Assembly: GCA_024277025.1 (NCBI GenBank)
Contig: JAJRWA010000240.1
Span: 1-38,201 of the forward strand
Reading direction: 5' to 3'
DNA: 38,201 nucleotides
Origin: Candidatus Krumholzibacteriota bacterium
Lineage (GTDB): Bacteria > Krumholzibacteriota > Krumholzibacteriia > LZORAL124-64-63
This document shows positions 23,998-32,207 of the stretch, in pieces (positions within the stretch are counted from its first letter, which is position 1; every line of letters begins with the position of its first letter). Position numbers and translations under genes: made by a program. The notes under the pieces are model-generated. The model was not told the DNA's origin, did no database searches, and saw only the letters and a program-made list of their open reading frames with translations.

Positions 23998-25053
23998 GTG
24001 GGCGATATTCGCGTCCTGATCGTCGATGACTCGCCGACCGTCTGCCAGTTCTTCCGGCAGGGACTTTTCCGCGTGCCCGGTATCGAGGTCGTCGGCGTGG
24101 CGCCCGATCCGTTCGTGGCCCGCGACATGATCGTCAACGATCCGCCCGATGTGGTGACCCTGGACATCGAGATGCCGCGCATGGACGGCCTGACCTTCCT
24201 GCGCAAACTGATGATGCATTTCCCGCTGCCGGTGGTCGTGGTCTCGACCCTGACTGTCGATGGCAGCCAGAAGGCCGTCGAGGCCCTGGAGTCGGGTGCG
24301 GTCGATGTGGTCAACAAGGACATGTCGGCCGGCAACTCGCGGGCCCTGATGTTGGAACTGGTGCAGAAGATCAGGTCGGCGGCCGGTTCCACGGTCACCG
24401 CCCGGGCCCTGGCCCGCAATCGCCTGAAGCAGGGGCCGGCCACCAGCGCCGTGCCGGAGGTCACGACGGCCGATGGTCATCTGATCGCCATCGGGTCCAG
24501 TACCGGCGGCACCGAAGCCCTGGCCACCGTCTTTCGCCGCCTGCCGGCCAACGCGCCCGGCACCGTCGTGGTTCAGCACATGCCGCCGGGCTTTACCGCC
24601 CAGATGGCCGAACGCCTGAATCGGCTGTCGGCCATGGAAGTGCGCGAGGCCCGGGACGGCGATTCGATCACCACCGGCGTGGCGTTGATCGCGCCCGGCG
24701 ACCGGCACCTGCTGGTTCGCCGCCACGGCGACAGCTACGTCGTGGCCCTGCGGGATGGGCCCCGCGTGGGCCGCCACAAGCCATCGGTTGATGTGCTGTT
24801 CACCTCGGTGGCCGAAGCGGCGGGCAGTGACGCCGTCGGCGTGATCCTGACGGGCATGGGCCGGGACGGCACCGAAGGTATGGCCAGGATGAAGGAGCAG
24901 GGCGCCTACAACATCGCCCAGGACGAAGAGTCGTGCGTCGTGTACGGCATGCCACGGGCGGCCGTGGAGCGGGGCGCGACCCACGAGACGGCCCCGCTCA
25001 AGCAAATGGCCGAGCGCATCTGCCAGGCCGTGAACGGCGCTGTCCACGCCTGA
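23998..25053 (+). CDS. cheB: Chemoreceptor methylesterase/deamidase CheB
   Basis: A 351-aa CheB: an N-terminal receiver (Asp56 in LDIEMPRMDG, residues 1-125), a linker, and the methylesterase domain with catalytic triad Ser168 (IGSSTGGTEA), His194 (VQHMPPGFT) and Asp290 (GMGRDGTEGM). It removes methyl groups added by CheR and is activated by CheA. A GTG at 23998 lies one base past the TGA of the CheX gene. It ends the operon, with a bidirectional terminator 10 bases downstream. Confidence 0.96.
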   Translation: MGDIRVLIVDDSPTVCQFFRQGLFRVPGIEVVGVAPDPFVARDMIVNDPPDVVTLDIEMPRMDGLTFLRKLMMHFPLPVVVVSTLTVDGSQKAVEALESGAVDVVNKDMSAGNSRALMLELVQKIRSAAGSTVTARALARNRLKQGPATSAVPEVTTADGHLIAIGSSTGGTEALATVFRRLPANAPGTVVVQHMPPGFTAQMAERLNRLSAMEVREARDGDSITTGVALIAPGDRHLLVRRHGDSYVVALRDGPRVGRHKPSVDVLFTSVAEAAGSDAVGVILTGMGRDGTEGMARMKEQGAYNIAQDEESCVVYGMPRAAVERGATHETAPLKQMAERICQAVNGAVHA

Positions 25054-25062
25054 CCAGCCCAG

Positions 25063-25099
25063 AAAACGGCCCGCCGGGAGGTTCCCGGCGGGCCGTTTT
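25063..25099. terminator. Bidirectional rho-independent terminator between convergent chemotaxis operons
   Basis: A perfect 17-bp stem (AAAACGGCCCGCCGGGA and its complement, with a loop of about three bases) begins with AAAA and ends with TTTT, so it can stop transcription from cheB and from the opposing CheX-type operon. Confidence 0.92.
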
Positions 25100-25115
25100 G
25101 CAGGTGGACTGGCCG

Positions 25116-25598
25116 TTAGCGGCTGAGCAACGTCAGGGTCGCCGAACCGTAGGCCGTCTCACCGGTATAGTCGATGCGCTTGCCCGGATCAAGCAGCCAG
25201 CCCACATAGTCGTCGTCAGTCGGCACCTGGTAGGCGAACGTCTTGGTCGGGGCCACATGCGGGTTCATCTCGATGTTGTTGAACAGGGTGCGCAGGTTGT
25301 TGACCACTTCGGTCACGGCCTCGACGATGGGCTCGTCGGCCTCGCCGTTCTGCGACTGGTCCTGCAGCGTAGCCTCGGGCAGCAGGATGAGCTTGCCACC
25401 GATGTACAGGGTCGCCGGCAGATCGGTAATGATCGCCCCCTCGACGGTCTTGTCCTGCCCCTGCAGGAACGTGATGTAGCAGCCCTCTTCCGGCTGGGTC
25501 AGGTCCCAGCCCTGGCCCTTGCGGAAGACGGGTTTTTCCCCGATCAGGAGTTCCACCAGATCGAGGACTTCCTTGGTCTTGGGGAAAGTAAGCGCCAC
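25116..25598 (-). CDS. Uncharacterised protein with a degenerate CheX/CheC-like ExxN motif
   Basis: A 160-aa protein with no clear family. Its likeness to CheX is limited to the central helix VEAVTEVVNNLRTLFNN, where Glu97 and Asn100 reproduce the E-x2-N pair, but the usual preceding Asp/Ser is Glu93. The flanking strands (GAIITDLPATLYIGGKLILLP) fit the alpha/beta layout of that fold. The GTG at 25598 has a strong AGGAGG site. It lies two bases after the tandem CheX-like gene, so it belongs to the same three-gene operon. It may bind a CheY without phosphatase activity. Confidence 0.6.
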   Translation of the reverse strand: MALTFPKTKEVLDLVELLIGEKPVFRKGQGWDLTQPEEGCYITFLQGQDKTVEGAIITDLPATLYIGGKLILLPEATLQDQSQNGEADEPIVEAVTEVVNNLRTLFNNIEMNPHVAPTKTFAYQVPTDDDYVGWLLDPGKRIDYTGETAYGSATLTLLSR

Positions 25599-25600
25599 GG

Positions 25601-26659
25601 TCAGCCCTCCTGCCAGATAAGGATGACGTGCACTTCGAGGTCGTTCTCGCCACGCACGGTCTGGGCCATGCCCTGGATGCCGCTGGCGAAGAACTCGATG
25701 CAGCTGCGCCCTTCCATGAACAGGGGCAGGCCCAGTTGCACGCGCTCGCCGGCCGCCGCGCGGCTGGCCTTCATCACCCCGGCGGCGACGTTGGCGATCT
25801 CGCCGATGCCGTCGGCCATGTCTTCCATTTCGGGCGTTTCGTCGTCTTCCATGGCGAACAGGTTACGGGTCAGGGCCTCGCAACTTGACTGGTTGGCCAT
25901 CACGGCCAGATTCCAGCCGCCGGTTTCCGAGGTCAGGGCGATGCTGCTGCCGAACTTGACGTCGGCTTCCCTGGGATCGGAGGGATTGGGGTCAACTTCA
26001 AGCTGCAGATCCATCTGGATGCTGCACGTGTCGACCACGGCCTTGACGGCCTCCTGAAGTACCTGCAAAGGTACGCTTGAGCCCTGCGCCTGGGCGGATT
26101 CCACCGTTTTCGTCGTCATCAGCTGTTTGCCTCCAGCATTCAGGCCATATTGCCAGATCAGGATCACCTGCAGGGAAACGTCCCCCGGCCCCACCAGTTT
26201 CTGGGCAATGGCGTTCACTCCTCTGGGAAAATACTTGATCCAGCTGTTGCCCTTCAGGAAGATGGGCAGACCGAGCTGGTAATGTTCGCCCATGGACTTT
26301 TCCCGCTTGGCCTTCCACACGCCGGCGGCCACGTTGGGAATCTCGTTCAGGGCGTCGCCCATATCCTCCATGGGCGTTGCTTCATCGATATCCATCTCGA
26401 ACAGGGTCCGGGTCAACTGCTGGGCGACGCTGTCGCTGAACACGCAGGCGAACTGATAGTTGACTTCGTCGTTGGTCAGGGCCAGGGTGCTGCCGTACAG
26501 GACGTTCTTCGGATCAGGGGCGCCAGGCATACCCTCGGGCACGAGCTTCATGTCGAACTGGATCTCGAAGGTCTGGACGACCGAGTCGACCGCTTCCTTC
26601 AGAGCCTCCATCTTGGACATGAGGTCCGTGGGGTCCTCGATACGGCGAATGCGTGACAT
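25601..26659 (-). CDS. Tandem CheX/CheC-like protein (two phosphatase-like modules)
   Basis: A 352-aa protein made of two similar halves. Module 1 (about residues 15-172) has Asp102-x3-Glu106-x2-Asn109 (GDALNEIPNVAAGV), with a proline 22 residues after the Asn. Module 2 (about 197-352) has Asp283, Glu287, Asn290 (ADGIGEIANVAAGV). Both end with a matching strand (VSLQVILIWQ and LEVHVILIWQ), which shows internal duplication. The D-x3-E-x2-N pattern is the catalytic signature of CheC/CheX phosphatases. The ATG at 26659 follows the cheY-like stop by 8 bases. It is probably a phosphatase or phosphate sink for the neighbouring CheY. No exact named family is recognised. Confidence 0.7.
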   Translation of the reverse strand: MSRIRRIEDPTDLMSKMEALKEAVDSVVQTFEIQFDMKLVPEGMPGAPDPKNVLYGSTLALTNDEVNYQFACVFSDSVAQQLTRTLFEMDIDEATPMEDMGDALNEIPNVAAGVWKAKREKSMGEHYQLGLPIFLKGNSWIKYFPRGVNAIAQKLVGPGDVSLQVILIWQYGLNAGGKQLMTTKTVESAQAQGSSVPLQVLQEAVKAVVDTCSIQMDLQLEVDPNPSDPREADVKFGSSIALTSETGGWNLAVMANQSSCEALTRNLFAMEDDETPEMEDMADGIGEIANVAAGVMKASRAAAGERVQLGLPLFMEGRSCIEFFASGIQGMAQTVRGENDLEVHVILIWQEG

Positions 26660-26667
26660 GACAGCCG

Positions 26668-27030
26668 TCACGAAACAAATGCTCCCAGAACCTGCGCCAT
26701 GTCGTCGGCGGTGAAAGGCTTGGCCAGCAGGAACATGGCGCCGCCTTCGGTGGCCAGATCGACCATTTCCTTGGTCGACTCGGAAGTCACGAAGCCGAAG
26801 GGAATCTCGTAGCCGGCCGCGTTCAGCGCGGTCAGAAATTCGATGCCGGTCATTTCGGGCATGTGCCAGTCCGAAAGGATCAGGTCCGGATTCTCGGCCT
26901 TGACCACGTCCAGGGCTTCTTTCCCGTTCTCGGCCTCGACAATGTCGTGGCCCTCGAAACCGGCCTGACGGATGGTCCGCGAGACTATGCGCCGCATGGC
27001 CCGCGAGTCGTCTACGACCAGGATTTTCAT
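26668..27030 (-). CDS. CheY-like response regulator of the second operon
   Basis: A 120-aa single receiver domain with Asp7/Asp8, phospho-acceptor Asp54 (LSDWHMPEMTG), the Thr/Ser switch (FVTSES) and Lys104 (LLAKPF). The ATG at 27030 has AGGAGG about 7 bases upstream. It leads an operon with the tandem and single CheX-like proteins and faces the cheA operon. Because it is packaged with its own phosphatase-like modules, it may be a dedicated second CheY of the same kinase. The 184 bases up to thiI hold no convincing promoter. Confidence 0.9.
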   Translation of the reverse strand: MKILVVDDSRAMRRIVSRTIRQAGFEGHDIVEAENGKEALDVVKAENPDLILSDWHMPEMTGIEFLTALNAAGYEIPFGFVTSESTKEMVDLATEGGAMFLLAKPFTADDMAQVLGAFVS

Positions 27031-27214
27031 GAATACTCCTCCTGAAGTTGCTGTCGCCACCGGTTCTGTCCGTGATCGCAGAGGCCGACCCGATCCGATG
27101 CCTGCTCCGGGGCCCGCAAGGGCTCTGACACGGCCCCATTGGCCGCTTCCAGTAATCCCTAGATCGGTTGGAATCAGGCTTGGTTAAGAAATATCTTTAT
27201 GAAATACAAGGGAA

Positions 27215-28444
27215 TCAGCAGGGGTCGATCTTAAGGCGAACCGTATTGTTAACCGCTTCGGTCACGGCCTCGTGCAGGGCCATTTTCTCACTGAACCCCA
27301 GCAAATCCTGAGCGCGCGCGTTCAGGATGGGGCGCGGTGAGCGGATGGAGCAACAGTCGCGATAGGGCAGAATCGACAGGTCGAAGGCGCCTATCTTCTT
27401 GGACCAGGCGGTGATCTCCATTTTGTCCATGCCCACCAGCGGCCGCAGGATCGGCAGGGAAATATCCGAACTGATCGCGCCCAGATTGCGCAACGTCTGG
27501 CTGGCGACCTGGCCTAGGCTGTCACCAGTCACCAGGGCCAGGCAGCTGTTTCGTTTGGCCAGGCGGACAGCCGTCTTGACCATGAAACGGCGGAACATGA
27601 CCATGTCGTAGCGATCCTCGATCACCCCGATGGCCCGCATCTCGTAGGGCACGACCGGCACCAGGTGCAGCTTCAGGGGCACCGGCGCGTAGCGGGCCAG
27701 CACGCCGACCAGATCCTTGATCTTGGCCACGTCGGCCTCTTCAATGCTGCGTCCGGCGTAGAAGTGGACAAACTCGGGCCGGCTGCCCCGGCGCATCATC
27801 AGCCAGGCGGCGACCGGCGAGTCGATGCCTCCGGACAGCAGCACCATCGTGCGCCCGCTCGAGGCGAACGGCAGACCGCCGTGAGCCGGCATCTTTTCGG
27901 CGAAGACCAGCACGTTCTCCTTGAGCACCAACACGTTGATCAGCAGGTCGGGGTGGCTCATCCGGCCGGGCAGGCCCGTTTCGTGGTGCACCGTGTAGCC
28001 CACGGCGCGGCTGATGGCCGGCGAGTTGAGGGCGAACTTGCGGTCGCTGCGGCGGGTCTCGATCTTGAAATGGCGGGCGTCGCTCCGCATCTCGGCAGCC
28101 AGGGCCACGGCGGCTTTGCCCACGGCGGTCAGTCGGGGCTCCCGCTCGGCTTCCAGATCTTCCCGCAGTTCCGGGTCGACCTTCGAGCGGGGCACGGCCA
28201 TGACCGGCGAGATCCACTGCAACCCAAAGACCCGCTGAAGTTTCGCGGCAATCTGCTCCGCCCGGGCCGGGTCATCCAGATGCACCAGCAGGCGGCTTTC
28301 CACGTGATTCACCGAGGCAATCGCCTCTCCTTTCAAAGCGATCTGGATATTGTTGATCAATTTGCGCAGGAAGACCTTGCGGTTGCGCCCCTTGAGGGCG
28401 ATTTCCGCGTAGGCGCAGGCGATGATGGGAGTGGCGAATGCCAT
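27215..28444 (-). CDS. thiI: tRNA 4-thiouridine synthase / thiamine sulfur-transfer protein ThiI
   Basis: A 409-aa ThiI without the C-terminal rhodanese domain. It has an N-terminal ferredoxin-like and THUMP region (residues 1-165) and the PP-loop motif SGGIDSP (204-210). VTGDSLGQVASQTLRNL and the late YRDCCSIRSPRP segment are family blocks. It adenylates U8 of tRNA for sulfur insertion; short forms lacking rhodanese occur widely and need another persulfide route. The ATG at 28444 gives MAFATPIIACAYAEIALKG, the family's normal beginning. It is divergent from pgi and stands alone. Confidence 0.93.
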   Translation of the reverse strand: MAFATPIIACAYAEIALKGRNRKVFLRKLINNIQIALKGEAIASVNHVESRLLVHLDDPARAEQIAAKLQRVFGLQWISPVMAVPRSKVDPELREDLEAEREPRLTAVGKAAVALAAEMRSDARHFKIETRRSDRKFALNSPAISRAVGYTVHHETGLPGRMSHPDLLINVLVLKENVLVFAEKMPAHGGLPFASSGRTMVLLSGGIDSPVAAWLMMRRGSRPEFVHFYAGRSIEEADVAKIKDLVGVLARYAPVPLKLHLVPVVPYEMRAIGVIEDRYDMVMFRRFMVKTAVRLAKRNSCLALVTGDSLGQVASQTLRNLGAISSDISLPILRPLVGMDKMEITAWSKKIGAFDLSILPYRDCCSIRSPRPILNARAQDLLGFSEKMALHEAVTEAVNNTVRLKIDPC

Positions 28445-28598
28445 GTCTGGTTCTCCGCGGCCTTGATTCCTGCCGGGGGCGGGGTATTCTGAAAGGCGAA
28501 TATGTGGTGAGGCCGCAGCGGCGGTCGTCAGGAAGAATCTAGCAGGAGCCGCCACTGGCGCAAGGGCCAAATCCGGTCCCATGAAAGGGCAGATGATC

Positions 28599-29885
28599 AT
28601 GTTGGAGACCCAGGGTATCAGGCTGGATGTGAGCGCGGCGGAAGAATTCCTGCCGGCTGGCGCGATTGACGCGCTGTCGGACAAGGTGGCCGCGGTGGCT
28701 ACGGAGCTCGCGGCAGGCGACGGTCCCGGGGCCGAGTTCCTGGGTTGGCTGAATCTGCCGGGAAATATTTGCGAGGCCGAACTGGCCGCCATGCAGGCCA
28801 GTGGCGATCGGGCCCGGGACGCCGAAGTGTATGTGGTCGTGGGGATCGGCGGCTCCTACCTGGGGACCCGCGCCGTCCTCGAATCCCTGGGCGGCCCGGC
28901 GGCTGGCCACCCGGAGATTCTCTTTGCCGGTACAGGCCTGTGCTCCGCCACCCTGGACCGTGTCCTGAACCGGATCGAGGGCCGTGATTTTCGCGTCTGT
29001 GTGATCTCCAAGTCGGGCACGACCCTGGAGCCGGCCGTGGCCTTCCGCCTGCTGCGGGCCGAACTCGAAAAGCGTCACGGCAGCCAGGGCGCGGCCGAGC
29101 ACATCACCGCCGTTACGGACAAGTCCCGCGGCGCCCTGCGCCAGCTCGCGGATCGTCAGGGCTATGAGACCTTCGTCATCCCGGACGACGTGGGTGGCCG
29201 TTTCTCGGTGCTGACCCCCGTCGGCCTGGTGCCGCTGGCTGCCGCCGGCCTGGATATCCGGGCCCTGGTCGGCGGCGCGGCCGCCATGGCCGAGGCTTGC
29301 GCCGGGCCCGACCTGCGCCGGAATCCGGCCCACCTGTACGCGGCCACCCGCCATCTGCTCTACGAGCAGGGTTTCACGACCGAGGTGATGAGCACCTTCC
29401 ACGCCGATCTCCAGCTGATCCAGGAGTGGTGGAAGCAGCTCTTCGGCGAGAGCGAGGGCAAGGGCGGCCAGGGGATTTTCCCGGCTTCGACCGTCTTCAC
29501 CACTGATCTGCACAGCCTGGGCCAGTACATCCAGGATGGCCGTCGCGTGCTGCAGGAAACCTTTCTCTGCGTACGTCACGCGGTCGACGGCATTGTGGTG
29601 CCCCGGGACGAAGCGGACCTTGACGGCTTGAACTACCTGTCCGGGCGCACGCTGGACGAGATCAACTGGAAAGCCTACGAAGGCACGCGCCAGGCCCACC
29701 TGGATGGAGGCGTGCCGTGCCTCAGCCTGGAGGTCGGGCGTTTGACACCGGCGGTGATCGGCGGACTGCTGTACATGTTCGAGAAAGCCGTGGCGGTCAG
29801 CGGGCGTCTGCTGGGAGTCAATCCATTCGATCAGCCGGGAGTGGAGACGTACAAGAAAGAGATGTTCAGGCGACTGGGTAAGTAG
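28599..29885 (+). CDS. pgi: Glucose-6-phosphate isomerase
   Basis: A PGI of about 428 aa, the short bacterial type. Visible blocks are the sugar-phosphate loop VVGIGGSYLGTRAVLESLGG, VISKSGTTLEPAVAF, GGRFSVLTPVGL, the EGKGGQGIFPAS region and a C-terminal Lys-rich VETYKKEMFRRLGK. It interconverts glucose-6-phosphate and fructose-6-phosphate. Three in-frame ATGs exist at 28581, 28593 and 28599. The last is preferred because AAAGGG lies 9 bases before it and nothing similar precedes 28581. Single gene, divergent from thiI. Confidence 0.95.
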   Translation: MLETQGIRLDVSAAEEFLPAGAIDALSDKVAAVATELAAGDGPGAEFLGWLNLPGNICEAELAAMQASGDRARDAEVYVVVGIGGSYLGTRAVLESLGGPAAGHPEILFAGTGLCSATLDRVLNRIEGRDFRVCVISKSGTTLEPAVAFRLLRAELEKRHGSQGAAEHITAVTDKSRGALRQLADRQGYETFVIPDDVGGRFSVLTPVGLVPLAAAGLDIRALVGGAAAMAEACAGPDLRRNPAHLYAATRHLLYEQGFTTEVMSTFHADLQLIQEWWKQLFGESEGKGGQGIFPASTVFTTDLHSLGQYIQDGRRVLQETFLCVRHAVDGIVVPRDEADLDGLNYLSGRTLDEINWKAYEGTRQAHLDGGVPCLSLEVGRLTPAVIGGLLYMFEKAVAVSGRLLGVNPFDQPGVETYKKEMFRRLGK

Positions 29886-29999
29886 GAGATCCGGTTTGCT
29901 CCGCCGCAGGTGACGATGTACTTTTCGACCAGAGACCGAATCCCACCCAGATTGCCTTGTCCAACCCGCCGGCAGCGGCGGGGTATCGAGGAGAGTCCA

Positions 30000-30776
30000 G
30001 TGAACAAGACAGCCCTCATTACCGTTTTGGTCCTGCTGGTTGCCCTGGCCGGTTGTGGCGAGAAAGCCACCACCACCACGCGCGAATCGGCCGAGACGAC
30101 GACCCCCGCGACGACGGCCAAAGCAGCCCGGACAGACGCCGCCGATGTCTGGAACGGGACGATCACAGAGACCATGAACTCGGGTGGCTACACGTACGCC
30201 CTGGTTGATACCGGCTCCGAGCAGGTCTGGGTGGCGGCGCCCGAGACGCCGGCCGCCGTTGGCCAGAAGGTCACCGTACCCAAGGGTATGCTGATGGAGA
30301 ATTTCTCCAGCAAGACCCTTGATCGGGTTTTTGATGCCATCTACTTCGTTGGTGGGATCTACCCCGAAGGCGGTCTGCCGTCAGCCGCTTCCGGCGCCAT
30401 GGGCAAGATGCCCATGGATGCCAACCACGCCGGCGGTGGCGTGAACGAGAACACCAAGGTCGCGGACGCGGCTGTCGAAGATGTCGCCAAGGCCGCCGGC
30501 GGCTACACCATCGAGGAGATCTTTGCCAAAGGTGCCGAACTGAACGGCCAGACGGTGAAGGTGCGCGGCCGGGTCGTCAAGTTCACCGCCAACATCATGG
30601 GCACCAACTGGGTTCACATCCAGGACAACACGCCCGGTGATCTGACGGTCACCACCGACGCCAAGGTCGCCACCGGTGATGTCGTCGTGGTCGAAGGTGT
30701 CCTGGCCGCGAACAAGGACTTCGGGGCCGGCTACCGCTACGAAGCCATCATCGAAAAGGCCACCGTCACGAAGTAG
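30000..30776 (+). CDS. Lipoprotein with NrfJ-like and OB-fold domains
   Basis: A 258-aa lipoprotein: lipobox LVALAGC near residue 19, a Thr-rich linker, then two small beta domains. The first (WNGTITETMNSGGYTYALVDTGSEQVWVAAPE...NFSSKTLDRVFDAIYFVGG, written here in part) resembles NrfJ-related domains found near c-type cytochromes and metal proteins. The second (TVKVRGRVVKFTANIMGTNWVHIQD, ending GYRYEAIIEKA) is an OB-fold. The two repeat the same general theme of gating a ligand or cofactor. The GTG at 30000 is the start, with GAGGAG about 6 bases upstream and a small hairpin at 29965-29982. No cytochrome gene is adjacent, so its job is unknown. It ends in TAG. Confidence 0.75.
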   Translation: MNKTALITVLVLLVALAGCGEKATTTTRESAETTTPATTAKAARTDAADVWNGTITETMNSGGYTYALVDTGSEQVWVAAPETPAAVGQKVTVPKGMLMENFSSKTLDRVFDAIYFVGGIYPEGGLPSAASGAMGKMPMDANHAGGGVNENTKVADAAVEDVAKAAGGYTIEEIFAKGAELNGQTVKVRGRVVKFTANIMGTNWVHIQDNTPGDLTVTTDAKVATGDVVVVEGVLAANKDFGAGYRYEAIIEKATVTK

Positions 30777-30781
30777 GGGGC

Positions 30782-30878
30782 GGGGGACACAAAGAGAGCG
30801 CGGTGCGGGATGTCCTCGCCTGCGCCCTGAACGGGCGCGGCTGCGGATTACCCGCACCGCGCTCTCTTTGTGTCCCCC
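30782..30878. repeat. Long hairpin element, copy A1 (variable stem, conserved loop core)
   Basis: Two perfect 28-bp inverted arms (30782-30809 and 30851-30878, beginning GGGGGACACAAAGAG) enclose a 41-base loop. The loop opens with GTCCTCGCC (30812-30820) and closes with CTGCGGATT (30841-30849), the same core as in the two elements near 35.9 kb, although the stems differ completely. It starts six bases after the lipoprotein stop. There is no poly-T tract. It may act as a terminator, an RNA-stability hairpin or a mobile palindromic element. Confidence 0.85.
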
Positions 30879-30924
30879 TCTGCCACCTGAGCTGCGGTGC
30901 CCATGTGGAACGCCCCCCGCCACG

Positions 30925-30949
30925 CCCGCAGGGCGCAGGCGAGGACATC
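30925..30949. repeat. Inverted partial core, copy A2
   Basis: Read on the minus strand, this stretch has GTCCTCGCC, six bases, then CTGCGG. Positions 30929-30949 are a perfect 21-bp inverted copy of 30809-30829 in copy A1. It has no clear stem of its own and lies 41 bases from the ahpC stop. Locus A therefore holds two cores facing each other, like locus B. Confidence 0.7.
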
Positions 30950-30989
30950 GCCGGGCTCGTTGTTTAGGCAATGGGGGAAACCCCCGCCC

Positions 30990-31607
30990 CTACTTGTGCT
31001 CCGAGAGGTACTTGGCCACACCCTCAGCCGTCGGGGCCATGGCGTCATCGCCCTTGGTCCAGTTGGCGGGGCAAACCTCACCGAACTCTTCGAGGTGCTG
31101 CAGGGCATCGACCGTGCGCAGGGCCTCGTCGATGTTGCGGCCCAGGCCCAGGTTGTTGACAACCGCGGACTGGATGATGCCTTCCTTGTCGATCAGGAAG
31201 GTGCCGCGCAGGGCCATGCCGCCCTCGAGCAGCACACCGTAGTCCTGGCTGATCGTCTTCTGGAAGTCCGCGACCAGCGGGAACTGGATGTCGCCGATGC
31301 CACCGTCGTTGACGTCGGTGTTCTTCCAGGCCCAGTGGCTGAAGTGGCTGTCGGTGCTGACGCCGATGACCTCAACGTTGCGGCTCTTGAAGGCCTCGAG
31401 CTGCTTGTTGAAGGCAATGATCTCGGACGGGCACACGAAGGTGAAGTCCAGGGGGTAGAAGAACAGGACGACGTACTTGCCGCGGTAGTCCGAGAGGCTG
31501 AAGTCGTCCTTGAAGCTGTTGTCCGGCATCACGGCCGTCGCGGTGAAGTCGGGGGCCTCGGTCGAAACCAGCGGCACGGGGATGAAATCGAAGTCCATGT
31601 TGTCCAT
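30990..31607 (-). CDS. ahpC: Typical 2-Cys peroxiredoxin (AhpC/Prx)
   Basis: A 205-aa peroxiredoxin that reduces hydrogen peroxide and organic peroxides. The peroxidatic Cys59 is in FYPLDFTFVCPSE and the resolving Cys179 in GEVCPANW, so it is a typical 2-Cys enzyme. The ATG at 31607 has AAGGAG about 10 bases upstream. It lies 65 bases after the Fur/PerR-type gene on the same strand and is probably cotranscribed, giving a peroxide-stress module. No dedicated reductase (AhpF) is nearby. Confidence 0.95.
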   Translation of the reverse strand: MDNMDFDFIPVPLVSTEAPDFTATAVMPDNSFKDDFSLSDYRGKYVVLFFYPLDFTFVCPSEIIAFNKQLEAFKSRNVEVIGVSTDSHFSHWAWKNTDVNDGGIGDIQFPLVADFQKTISQDYGVLLEGGMALRGTFLIDKEGIIQSAVVNNLGLGRNIDEALRTVDALQHLEEFGEVCPANWTKGDDAMAPTAEGVAKYLSEHK

Positions 31608-31672
31608 TGAATCAGTCTCCTTAAAAAGGACGTTTGTTGTTGATGGGGGCCCAGGTGGCCCACCGGGAAAAA

Positions 31673-32086
31673 CTAGTGCAAAGCCGGCTCGGTGGTTTGG
31701 CAGGCCGGACACAGGCCGACATACTCGAGCCGGTGGCCCTCGATCCGGAAACCGGCCAATTGCGCGGGCTGGACCGGACCACTGTCCGGACCCAACTCAG
31801 GGATGTCTTCGATGCGGCCGCATTGGCGGCAGCGCACATGGTAGTGCTCGGTGGTTGTGCCGTCGAAACGGGCTTCCGCACCGGCGAATTCCAGCTTGCG
31901 GATCATGCCGTCCTGATGCAGGACCTCAAGATTGCGATACACCGTGCCCAGGCTGACCCGGGGCAGCCGGCGGCGGACCAGATCATAGAGTTCAGCGGCC
32001 GTGGGATGGGTCGTCACCGCACGCAGCTCTTCCAGAATGATTTTTCGCTGCGGTGTGTTGCGGCGCAGTTTCGCGTTCGACATCAT
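31673..32086 (-). CDS. Fur/PerR family metal-dependent repressor
   Basis: A 137-aa Fur-family regulator. It has an N-terminal winged helix (RRNTPQRKIILEEL, HPTAAELYDLVRRRLPRVSLGTVYRNLEVL), then the metal-sensing part with HYHVRCRQCGRIED and CPACQ, whose two CxxC pairs form the structural zinc site. Because the next gene is ahpC, a PerR-like peroxide sensor is more likely than an iron regulator, but motifs do not decide. Two adjacent ATGs (32086, 32083) follow AAGGA. Its own promoter contains a Fur-box-like AT palindrome, suggesting self-repression. Confidence 0.9.
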   Translation of the reverse strand: MMSNAKLRRNTPQRKIILEELRAVTTHPTAAELYDLVRRRLPRVSLGTVYRNLEVLHQDGMIRKLEFAGAEARFDGTTTEHYHVRCRQCGRIEDIPELGPDSGPVQPAQLAGFRIEGHRLEYVGLCPACQTTEPALH

Positions 32087-32154
32087 AGGTCCTTGCTTCT
32101 GGCCAGGGCGCAATAGGGGTGGGCGAGAACCGGTTCCCCGGCACTGTGTTCATG

Positions 32155-32185
32155 GTTAACTAATAATAACGATTCTGAATGTCAA
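32155..32185 (-). promoter_or_regulatory. Promoter with Fur/PerR-box-like operator upstream of the fur-ahpC operon
   Basis: On the minus strand a perfect TTGACA (32180-32185) is followed after 17 bases by TAGTTA (32157-32162). An AT-rich imperfect palindrome, GTTATTATTAGTTAAC (32155-32170), overlaps the -10 box and resembles the TTATAAT-type PerR/Fur operator. Repressor binding there would block RNA polymerase. Confidence 0.55.
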
Positions 32186-32207
32186 CCCATTAAATGGTGA
32201 AAGGCCG

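Noticed and set aside
28581..28598. Earlier ATG codons for pgi
   Set aside because: No ribosome site precedes 28581, and AAAGGG is best spaced for 28599. The difference is only six residues, so this is not certain.
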